Positions 1 through 5,419 of a stretch of 5,419 nt of DNA are shown one piece after another. Location: positions 1-5,419 of the forward strand of contig JAFTIQ010000105.1 in assembly GCA_017456805.1 (NCBI GenBank). The letters run 5' to 3'. Numbering within the stretch: position 1 is the first letter of the stretch; every line of letters begins with the position of its first letter. The notes under the pieces were generated by a model. The model saw only the letters and a program-made list of their open reading frames with translations. It did no database searches and was not told the origin of the DNA. The stretch is from Lentisphaeria bacterium. GTDB taxonomy: Bacteria > Verrucomicrobiota > Lentisphaeria > Victivallales > UBA1829. The translations under genes were made by a program, and so were the position numbers.

Positions 1-1006
1 GATGGGACAGCGCATTGTCATAATTCAGCACTGTCCAGTTCTCCGGCAGGATCGTGGATTGCCATTTCAGAGAGAAGGAGGTGAAGATCAATGCGATGTG
101 CGGCAGCGCAGCAAGGAACGTGATGACAGCAAAGAACAAAGTCGGCAGATACTTTTTCCATCCATTCAGACGTTCTGCGGAGGTTCCTGCGGTTCCTTTG
201 GAGGAGCCGGCTCCTTCGCTGCGGAGAAGCAGCTTTGCCAGCAGATACATAATGGTGGAGATCACCAGCATGACAAGCACAAGCGCAAAGGGTTCCGGAT
301 TGGATTTCAGTTCTGTCAAACCGTTAAAGATCTGCACTGCGGTGACTCTTGTATAGCCGAACATCAGCGGGGTTCCGAGCTCTGTAAAACTCCAGATCAG
401 CACAAGGCTTCCGCCCGCCAGAATTCCGGGACGGATCATCGGAATGGTGATGCAGAACAATCTCCGGAAAAACCCTGCGCCCATGTTCCGCGCGGCATCC
501 CTCATAGCAGGATCGATATTGCCCAGAGAAGAAACCAGATTCAAATAGAGGATCGGATAAAGATGCAGGGCTTCAATCAGACAGATTGACCAGAATCTGC
601 CGTCGCCAGTCAAAAAATCCACTCTGCTGAACCCGCAATTCACCAGAATCGTATTGATCACTCCGAAATGTCCCAGGATCTGCTGGAAGCCCAATGCTCC
701 CACAAAAGGCGGCAGAATCATGGGGATCATCGCTGCAATATGTGCCAATCCTTTTCCCGGAAAATCAAAGGAATCATAAACCAGCGCCATGGGCAGGGCA
801 ATCAGAAATACAAAAAAGGTGGTAACAACAGCAATCTTAAAAGAGTTGACCAGCCCTTGAACGTAGACAGCGTTTGCAAAGACTTCCTGAATCAGCTGAA
901 GATCCGACATTCCACCGAGGATCACGGTACCGACGGGCAGAATCAGAAAGACCACCAGAAAGGCAGCGGTCAGAAGCGTAACAGCATATTTCGTCAATTT
1001 CAACAT
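1..1006 (-). CDS. ABC transporter permease, probably fused two-domain type (3' end outside window)
   Basis: Inner-membrane channel subunit of the importer encoded with the two genes upstream. Reading the minus strand from the ATG at 1004-1006 gives 335 codons with no stop before the window edge. The protein begins MLKLTKYAVTLL and is strongly hydrophobic, with likely membrane segments near residues 8-31, 52-75, 87-110, 139-159, 196-218, 237-260 and 287-311. The cytoplasmic EAA loop that contacts the ATPase is clear at about 166-194 (DAARNMGAG followed by ITIPMIRPG). After this complete first half comes a polar linker (about 262-285), a new membrane segment, and the motif LPENWTVLNY (320-329), which resembles the start of the second half of FbpB/ThiP-like fused permeases. 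I therefore infer a double-domain protein with some 200 residues missing. AGAAGGA lies 8 nt before the start; the gene begins 2 bp after the binding-protein stop. The exact substrate is unknown. Confidence 0.93.
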   Translation of the reverse strand, partial: MLKLTKYAVTLLTAAFLVVFLILPVGTVILGGMSDLQLIQEVFANAVYVQGLVNSFKIAVVTTFFVFLIALPMALVYDSFDFPGKGLAHIAAMIPMILPPFVGALGFQQILGHFGVINTILVNCGFSRVDFLTGDGRFWSICLIEALHLYPILYLNLVSSLGNIDPAMRDAARNMGAGFFRRLFCITIPMIRPGILAGGSLVLIWSFTELGTPLMFGYTRVTAVQIFNGLTELKSNPEPFALVLVMLVISTIMYLLAKLLLRSEGAGSSKGTAGTSAERLNGWKKYLPTLFFAVITFLAALPHIALIFTSFSLKWQSTILPENWTVLNYDNALSH

Positions 1007-1008
1007 GA

Positions 1009-2574
1009 TCAGCGTCCTTCTGCGGCAAGTTCCGCCGCTCTCAAATAATGTTTCCGCATGTTATCGCGCCACTCCCGTTTTTTCCGGACGATATCCCGGG
1101 GATTTTCTGCATTCATCGCTTTGGATGCCGCAGAGGCTTCTGCATAAGTAAAAGGCAGGGCATTAAATTCTTTCATTGCTTCGGGAACTTTGTCCGGTCC
1201 GCCCGCTTTGATGATCGCGCCCCATGCCAGTTGAAGTTCATCCTGACAATCCAGCATGAGCACACGGATGACGATCCGCAGCAGATTGTAGTATTTGCCT
1301 GTCCATTTCGGACGGTAGATGAAGTCTGCCCCGGATGCGTAGGGGTTGTAATCCGGATCTGACCGGAACTGCCGGTATTCGGGTTTGTAGAGTTCTTTCA
1401 GCACGGGTGGACGGCGCAGGGCATACTCTTTCGGTCCGCCGGGAACACCGGCTTTATAACAGAGCACTTTCTGTCCGTCGGAGAGCATGAATTCAATAAA
1501 CGCCCGTGCTGCCTGAGGATTTGGGGCCCCCCTGAGCATCTGGATCGGGTCGGGGGAAACTGCGGTTCCGCCTTTGGGCGGAATATAACGGAAATGGGGT
1601 GTGCCGAACTGAAGCGTGTTCCACTCCTGCTCTGTCAAACCGTAAGTATCGATAGCCATTCCGGCAGCGGCATTTCCGCTTGCCACATCTCTGGAAACCT
1701 TTCCGGCGGAATCGGTTACGATTGCCGCATTGGCAATGATTCGCTTGATCAGATTCAGTCCGGTGATCCACCCCTTGTCGGGCGAATTTTCCGCAGCCAT
1801 ACATTCCTGAAGAATGATTTCAAAGCATTTGTTGGCAGAACCGGATTTTGAGGGGTCGGCAACAACGATTTTCTGGAAAAAGCGCGGGGCTCCCAAGTCC
1901 GCCCAGCGTTCCGGAAACGTGGGATCTTCCATTTCTGCGATCCGGTCCGTATTGACACACAACCCGAAGGTGGAGAGACACAATCCGTAGTACAACCCGT
2001 TGGGATCATAAATCTTTTCCCCGCCGAATTCTGCGGGCATTTTATCCGGGGCAATGTAAGAGGGATCGATCTTGCCGTCAACAGCAAATCCCCGGGCTGC
2101 CTGACGTGACATGTCAAAGACCCCTCCGCCGTACATCAGGTCAATGCCGATTCCCACATTGGATTTCAGGAACAGTGCCCGGGCGCGTTTTGCATCCGGA
2201 TCCGCGTTCGGATTTCTATCTGTTGCGGGATCAGAAAAACCGGCTGCAACTGCAGCTGTCCAGGGAATCCCGTTCTTTTCACACTCTTCCCGGAATTCAA
2301 TTTTGTATCTGTCGGCAATAAAACGGACGATGTCGGAAGTTCCGCCTGGTGCACGGAAATCCAGAACAATATCCCTGCCGTATTTCTTTTTGTAATATTC
2401 CCGGAATGCGTTTCCGGTTTCTGTTTTGATGGAATCGGAGTTCGGGGTGATGATCACCAGACGTTCCATATCAGGGGAGGGAATCACCGGAGCAGCACCT
2501 TTATCCCTCAGCAGAATAGGAGGGAGCAGGATCACTGCAAAGATGATCAGAACAGCAATGATCTTTTTCTTCAT
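1009..2574 (-). CDS. ABC transporter extracellular solute-binding protein (Fe3+/phosphonate/spermidine-type superfamily), unusually long
   Basis: A 521-residue substrate-capturing protein outside the inner membrane, partner of the adjacent ATPase and permease. Residues 1-5 are basic and about 5-22 hydrophobic, giving a Sec signal or membrane anchor. No lipobox cysteine and no clear AxA cleavage site follow directly. The mature part starts with a strand typical of the family (LVIITPNSDSI, 39-49), then FRAPGGTSDIV (73-83), DLMYGGG (145-151), a domain-crossing YYGLCLSTFGLCVNTD (195-210) and VADPSKSGSA (238-247), the DPxxSG-like motif of type 1/6 binding proteins. Common relatives have about 340 residues. 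The excess lies in an insertion at about 92-140 and a C-terminal extension after about 390 that ends in a charged helical tail. Tyrosines expected in an iron-binding FbpA are not evident. The ATG overlaps the ATPase stop (ATGA), with GGGGAG 6 nt upstream. The general class is secure; the ligand is not. Confidence 0.9.
   Translation of the reverse strand: MKKKIIAVLIIFAVILLPPILLRDKGAAPVIPSPDMERLVIITPNSDSIKTETGNAFREYYKKKYGRDIVLDFRAPGGTSDIVRFIADRYKIEFREECEKNGIPWTAAVAAGFSDPATDRNPNADPDAKRARALFLKSNVGIGIDLMYGGGVFDMSRQAARGFAVDGKIDPSYIAPDKMPAEFGGEKIYDPNGLYYGLCLSTFGLCVNTDRIAEMEDPTFPERWADLGAPRFFQKIVVADPSKSGSANKCFEIILQECMAAENSPDKGWITGLNLIKRIIANAAIVTDSAGKVSRDVASGNAAAGMAIDTYGLTEQEWNTLQFGTPHFRYIPPKGGTAVSPDPIQMLRGAPNPQAARAFIEFMLSDGQKVLCYKAGVPGGPKEYALRRPPVLKELYKPEYRQFRSDPDYNPYASGADFIYRPKWTGKYYNLLRIVIRVLMLDCQDELQLAWGAIIKAGGPDKVPEAMKEFNALPFTYAEASAASKAMNAENPRDIVRKKREWRDNMRKHYLRAAELAAEGR
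1015..1021 (-). promoter_or_regulatory. Ribosome binding site of the permease gene
   Basis: AGAAGGA on the minus strand, 8 nt before the ATG at 1006. It lies inside the last codons of the binding-protein gene, whose TGA is only 2 bp from the ATG. This supports the chosen start and suggests translational coupling. Confidence 0.7.
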
Positions 2575-3632
2575 TTGCAGCTCCCCGGAAGAAGGATGAT
2601 ATTTTCAGGAGAAACGAAGAGTTCATATTCCTGATTGAGTTCACGGATCGGGGGGAAGGTTTCACTGACGATCACATCGCCGCAGGCAGAGTCAAGCTGC
2701 CATTCGGTGCGTTCGCCAAGATAGGTTCCATCTTTCAGCATTGCTTTGATCCGGAGATCGGATTCCTTTTCTTTGCTGAAATGCAAAGCGGAAGGACGGA
2801 TCATGATTTCTGCCCGGGTTCCGGCTTTGACAGATTCTTTTGTCTGGAAGGGGAGGGTGCCGAGGGCTGTTTCGATCCGGTTGCCTTCGAGGACTTTTCC
2901 GGAGAAGATGTTCGCATCCCCCAGAAAACGGGCGACAAAGCTGTCGGTTGGAGTACAGTAGAGTTCCCGCGGGGACCCGGTTTGATGAAGGATCCCGTTA
3001 TTGAGCACGGCGATCCGGTCTGCCATACTGAGCGCTTCCCGGCGGTCATGAGTCACATAAATGGAGGTAAGAGCGCGTTCTTTGCAGATTCTGCGGATTT
3101 CCAGCCGCATTTCATCCCGGAGCCGGGCATCCAGATTGGAAAGGGGTTCATCCAGAAGAAGCACCGCCGGATCAACTGCCAGAGCCCGCGCCAGAGCCAC
3201 GCGCTGCTGCTGTCCGCCGGAAAGAGATTGGATTTTCCGTTCGGCATAATCGCCGAGCCGGACATGATCCAGGGCTTCCATTGCGCGTTTTCTGATTTCT
3301 TTGGAGCTCAGTTTCCCCATTGCTTTCAACCCGAATTCCACATTTTCCCGGACATTCATGATCGGCCAGAGGGCGTAATTCTGGAACACCATGGCTGCAC
3401 GGCGTTTTTCCGGGGCGAGATCTGTAATATCTTTTCCGTCGAAATAAATTTTTCCGCTGTCGGGAGTCAGCAATCCGGCGATGGTTCGGAGAAGTGTTGA
3501 TTTTCCGCATCCGGAAGATCCGAGAAGAAAGAAGATTTCTCCGGGATTGACCGTAAGGTCGATGGGTTCCAGAACTTTTTTCCCTTTGATATAGGATTTG
3601 GATATACCGCGAATCTCAACACATGATCCCAT
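2571..3632 (-). CDS. ABC transporter ATP-binding protein, FbpC/PotA-like
   Basis: Cytoplasmic ATPase that powers the importer. At 353 residues it has the usual length for the iron/polyamine/phosphonate importer ATPases. The nucleotide-binding domain is intact: Walker A GSSGCGKST at 38-46, Q-loop Gln84 in MVFQNYALWP, signature LSGGQQQR at 137-144, Walker B VLLLDEP at 157-163, D-loop SNLD at 165-168 and H-loop His195 in YVTHDRREA. The region after about 235 (FLGDANIFSGKV onward) is a C-terminal TOBE-like regulatory domain, including an IMIRPSALHF segment at 276-285. No catalytic residue is missing. The start is supported by AAGGAG 9 nt upstream, 18 bp after the HNH gene stop. The 3' end overlaps the solute-binding protein start by 4 bp. 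The order ATPase, binding protein, permease differs from the common binding-protein-first order. Homology alone cannot separate iron, polyamine, thiamine, phosphonate or sulphate relatives. Confidence 0.96.
   Translation of the reverse strand: MGSCVEIRGISKSYIKGKKVLEPIDLTVNPGEIFFLLGSSGCGKSTLLRTIAGLLTPDSGKIYFDGKDITDLAPEKRRAAMVFQNYALWPIMNVRENVEFGLKAMGKLSSKEIRKRAMEALDHVRLGDYAERKIQSLSGGQQQRVALARALAVDPAVLLLDEPLSNLDARLRDEMRLEIRRICKERALTSIYVTHDRREALSMADRIAVLNNGILHQTGSPRELYCTPTDSFVARFLGDANIFSGKVLEGNRIETALGTLPFQTKESVKAGTRAEIMIRPSALHFSKEKESDLRIKAMLKDGTYLGERTEWQLDSACGDVIVSETFPPIRELNQEYELFVSPENIILLPGSCK
2581..2586 (-). promoter_or_regulatory. Ribosome binding site of the solute-binding protein gene
   Basis: GGGGAG on the minus strand, 6 nt before the ATG at 2574. 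It is embedded in the final codons of the ATPase gene, and the ATGA overlap at 2571-2574 joins start and stop. This fixes the start and implies coupled translation. Confidence 0.65.
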
Positions 3633-3641
3633 CTTGATCAG

Positions 3642-3647
3642 CTCCTT
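3642..3647 (-). promoter_or_regulatory. Ribosome binding site of the ATPase gene
   Basis: AAGGAG on the minus strand, 9 nt before the ATG at 3632. It is the best Shine-Dalgarno match in the window and sits in the 18-bp gap after the HNH stop codon, the longest gap between genes here. That gap is too short to show a terminator, and I see no promoter in it. Confidence 0.8.
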
Positions 3648-3650
3648 GAT

Positions 3651-3944
3651 TTACAGCCCCAGTTCTTTCATGATAAGCTCAGCAGGGGTCAAATATTTCT
3701 TTTCTGAATTGCACTCTTTACAGCAGGGAACTACATTCCCCCGGGTGGATTTTCCGCCGCGCACAACCGGAACAATGTGATCCATGGTCAGTTCTTCCGG
3801 TTTGAATTTTTTCTTGCAATAATAACAAATCCCGGTGGAGAGCTGCTGCTTCCACCAGGACGAGTTCCGCAACTCCCGGGCTTTTGTGCGTTCCCGGGCA
3901 ACGTGCGCATCATCTTTTTGTATGTCGATCCAATCGTCAGACAT
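3651..3944 (-). CDS. Small stand-alone HNH endonuclease family protein
   Basis: A 97-residue protein that is essentially one HNH nuclease domain with a charged N-terminal helix. Two zinc-type cysteine pairs frame the core: C40-x2-C43 (CYYC) and C75-x2-C78 (CKEC). Between them lies the catalytic TMDHIVPV, with Asp55-His56 and Pro59, then RGGKS and Asn70; Asn79 follows the second pair. All expected metal-binding and catalytic positions are present, so the domain looks active. HNH domains make metal-dependent cuts in DNA; the real target is unknown. The N-terminal ARELRNSSWW stretch and LTMDHIVP core resemble, from memory, a small family of uncharacterised chromosomal HNH proteins. There is no intein, intron, methylase, phage gene or toxin partner beside it. 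The gene starts 3 bp after the leuD stop with only a weak AAGAAG (3954-3959) 9 nt upstream, so translation probably depends on leuD. Function in this operon is unknown. Confidence 0.9.
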   Translation of the reverse strand: MSDDWIDIQKDDAHVARERTKARELRNSSWWKQQLSTGICYYCKKKFKPEELTMDHIVPVVRGGKSTRGNVVPCCKECNSEKKYLTPAELIMKELGL

Positions 3945-3947
3945 GTA

Positions 3948-4472
3948 TCAATACTTCTTGTCAGCGTAATCGACCCAGCCGCCGGCTTTTACCAGCTCAA
4001 AGTCAAATTTGCCGACCTCAAACTTGTATTCTTTGGTCACTCCGCTGCCGGAGATGGTGAATACAAGTTTTTCCAGATCGGTTGAACATTCTGCTTCAGC
4101 ACCGGCAAAGGTCTTGAAAATATCATCAATGACTTCGGGTGCAAGCTGAATTGCCATCAAACCGCAGTTGAACATGTTCTGACGGAAGATTCTGGCAAAG
4201 TTTTCAGCGATTACAAGGTTGATACCGTTGCATTCCAGAACCCAGGGAGCGTGTTCACGGGAGGAACCGCAGCCGAAGTTTGCGCGGGTCACAATGACAC
4301 TTTTTCCGGCAACATCGGTTTTGGGGTTGAACGGAGGAAGGTTCAAATCTTCCAGACAATAGGGCTTGAGCGCTTCTTTGGTCAGCTCTGTCAGATATTT
4401 GGCGGGAATGATCTCGTCTGTATTGATATCAGAGCGATCCAGAAACAGGATTTTACCACTGAAATTTTTCAT
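3948..4472 (-). CDS. leuD: 3-isopropylmalate dehydratase small subunit
   Basis: Small subunit of isopropylmalate isomerase, which with LeuC converts 2-isopropylmalate to 3-isopropylmalate in leucine synthesis in the cytoplasm. The 174-residue length matches the short, archaeal-like LeuD class (about 160-175) rather than the about 200-residue E. coli class. Key motifs are RSDINTDEIIPAKYL (13-27), the active-site loop NFGCGSSREHAPWVL (65-79), ENFARIFRQN (90-99) and NCGL (102-105). The start is taken at the ATG at 4472 because the protein then begins MKNFSGKILFL as family members do, and AAGGGTGA lies just upstream. An in-frame ATG at 4523 would add 17 unrelated residues and overlap leuC by 41 bp, so it is less likely. 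The start is 10 bp past the leuC stop. The specificity loop reads YLTE (26-29), so a related hydroxyacid such as homoaconitate or dimethylmalate is a lesser alternative. Confidence 0.94.
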   Translation of the reverse strand: MKNFSGKILFLDRSDINTDEIIPAKYLTELTKEALKPYCLEDLNLPPFNPKTDVAGKSVIVTRANFGCGSSREHAPWVLECNGINLVIAENFARIFRQNMFNCGLMAIQLAPEVIDDIFKTFAGAEAECSTDLEKLVFTISGSGVTKEYKFEVGKFDFELVKAGGWVDYADKKY

Positions 4473-4476
4473 ATAT

Positions 4477-4484
4477 TCACCCTT
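4477..4484 (-). promoter_or_regulatory. leuD: Ribosome binding site that decides the leuD start
   Basis: AAGGGTGA on the minus strand, 4 nt before the ATG at 4472, overlapping the leuC stop codon (4483-4485); a second AAGG is at 4487-4490. It favours this ATG over the in-frame one at 4523 and suggests translation passes directly from leuC to leuD. Confidence 0.65.
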
Positions 4485-5419
4485 ATCCTTTATAAAGAGG
4501 AGAGTTCTTGATGGATCCCGCAAGGGCAGTCGCAGCGGCAGAAGCAGGGCTCATCAGGTGAACCATCCCGCCTTTCCCCATACGTCCGTTGAAGTTGCGG
4601 TTTGTTGTACTTGCGCAGACTTCGCCGTTGGCAAGAACACCGTTGCTCATTCCGAGACATGCCCCGCAAGTCGGGTTGGTAACGCAGAATCCGGCATCCA
4701 TGAAGATCTGAATGATCCCTTCTGCCAAAGCCTGACGGAACACCAGCGGTGTTGCAGGAGAAACAATGGCGCGGACATTGGGAGCGATCCGTTTGCCTTT
4801 CAGAACAGAAGCTGCGATTCGCAAGTCTTCCAATCTTCCGTTTGTGCAGGAGCCGATATAAACCTGATCGACTTTTGTGCCTTCCATTTCGCGGATGGTG
4901 CGAACCTGATCCGGCTTATAGTTGACTGTCATGACAGGTTCCAGGTTTGTAACGTCAAAATCAATGACTTTGAAATATTCTGCATCCTCATCCGGACGCC
5001 ACTTGGAATATTCTTTCAGAGCTTCTTCTCTGCTGCTGAACTCTTTGGAGATGAAGCTCCAGAGATAATCGACTGTCACCATGTCAGGATAGCAGCAGCC
5101 GCAGGTTCCGCCAGCTTCGATCGCCATGTTGCAAAGGGTCATACGGGATTCCATGGAGAAGGAATCGATCACAGGTCCGGCAAATTCGATCACCTTGTCC
5201 GTTGCCCCGTTCACGGTCAGCATCTTGATGATGGAAAGGATCACATCTTTGGCATAAACCCCTTCCGGAAGCGTTCCGGTAACGTTCACTTTGATGGTAT
5301 CGGGTGCACGCATGGTGCAGACACCCTTGAGGATACCGACTTCCAGGTCAGTGGTCCCGACTCCGGCGGCGAAGGCACCGAATGCACCATGAGTACAGGT
5401 GTGGGAGTCTCCCATGATC
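4483..5419 (-). CDS. leuC: 3-isopropylmalate dehydratase large subunit (5' end outside window)
   Basis: Catalytic, [4Fe-4S]-carrying subunit of isopropylmalate isomerase, acting with the LeuD encoded just downstream. The window holds 311 C-terminal codons. The frame stays open through the right edge, and the Met at 5413-5415 is internal because it sits directly before the conserved GDSHTCTHGAFGAF motif, so about 100 N-terminal residues are missing. Counting from that Met, the cluster ligands are Cys190 in IGSCTNGR and Cys250 and Cys253 in NPTCGACLG. RNFNGRMG (273-280) is the conserved substrate-binding segment and MSPASAAATAL (288-298) the usual end of the domain. DSHTCT and the short C-terminus match the about 420-residue archaeal-like LeuC class rather than the 466-residue E. 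coli class. A cysteine-rich stretch CGCC (105-108) is unusual. The gene ends 10 bp before leuD. A homoaconitase or dimethylmalate dehydratase role is possible but less likely. Confidence 0.95.
   Translation of the reverse strand, partial: IMGDSHTCTHGAFGAFAAGVGTTDLEVGILKGVCTMRAPDTIKVNVTGTLPEGVYAKDVILSIIKMLTVNGATDKVIEFAGPVIDSFSMESRMTLCNMAIEAGGTCGCCYPDMVTVDYLWSFISKEFSSREEALKEYSKWRPDEDAEYFKVIDFDVTNLEPVMTVNYKPDQVRTIREMEGTKVDQVYIGSCTNGRLEDLRIAASVLKGKRIAPNVRAIVSPATPLVFRQALAEGIIQIFMDAGFCVTNPTCGACLGMSNGVLANGEVCASTTNRNFNGRMGKGGMVHLMSPASAAATALAGSIKNSPLYKG

Noticed and set aside
2..589. A 195-residue plus-strand open frame
   Set aside because: It is the antisense of the permease gene, whose minus-strand product has clear membrane segments and an EAA loop. 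The plus-strand product is Gln/His/Arg-rich and looks like no protein family.
668..1048. A 126-residue plus-strand open frame across the permease start
   Set aside because: It is antisense to the permease N-terminus and the binding-protein tail; its composition is low-quality (Gln, Asn, His and Lys rich).
2781..3500. A 239-residue plus-strand open frame
   Set aside because: It lies wholly opposite the ATPase gene, which has all the canonical ABC motifs. The antisense frame is a by-product of the coding strand's codon bias and has no recognisable domain or good ribosome site.
3633..3650. A possible terminator or promoter between the HNH and ATPase genes
   Set aside because: Only 18 bp, filled by the ATPase ribosome binding site. 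The nearby TGATCA palindrome is too short to be a terminator hairpin.
3651..3944. The HNH gene as a toxin, homing endonuclease or part of an anti-phage system
   Set aside because: No immunity gene, interrupted host gene, methylase, helicase or other defence partner is present in the window, and the neighbours are metabolic and transport genes.
4473..4523. Upstream in-frame ATG for leuD at 4523
   Set aside because: It would overlap leuC by 41 bp and add a non-conserved 17-residue leader. The ATG at 4472 has a Shine-Dalgarno match and the family-typical N-terminus.
5413..5415. ATG at the right edge as the start of leuC
   Set aside because: It falls in the middle of the conserved (I)MGDSHTCT region of LeuC, and the frame stays open upstream to the window end, so the gene is cut by the edge.

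Overview
The window is a single, tightly packed minus-strand transcription unit with almost no non-coding DNA. In transcription order (right to left) it holds: the 3' part of leuC, a complete leuD, a small HNH endonuclease gene, and three genes of one ABC importer. These are the ATPase, the solute-binding protein and a permease that runs off the left edge. Gaps between neighbours are 10, 3 and 18 bp, then a 4-bp ATGA overlap, then 2 bp. No intergenic stretch could hold a conventional terminator plus promoter, so the six genes look like one operon or two fused ones.

Right part (about 3948-5419): LeuC and LeuD form the two-subunit, iron-sulphur isopropylmalate isomerase of leucine synthesis. 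LeuC lacks its N-terminal part because the window ends. Middle (3651-3944): a 97-residue stand-alone HNH protein with two CxxC pairs and a DHIVP core. Left part (1-3632): an importer of the ferric iron / 2-aminoethylphosphonate / polyamine / thiamine type (FbpC/PotA-like ATPase, an unusually long solute-binding protein, and what looks like a fused two-domain permease). Its substrate cannot be fixed from sequence. The positions where FbpA-type proteins carry iron-binding tyrosines appear to be changed, so iron should not be assumed.

Organism: a bacterium with roughly half GC, Shine-Dalgarno-led genes and the shorter archaeal-like LeuC/LeuD type. The protein style, especially the long solute-binding protein, reminds me of the Lentisphaerota/Verrucomicrobiota (PVC) group. 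This is an impression from memory, not a demonstrated placement.

No RNA gene, CRISPR array, insertion sequence, attachment site or origin was seen. The plus strand carries only antisense shadows of the minus-strand genes. I found no convincing evidence of a new biological system. The items most worth a second look are the HNH gene wedged between leucine synthesis and transport, and the undetermined importer substrate.
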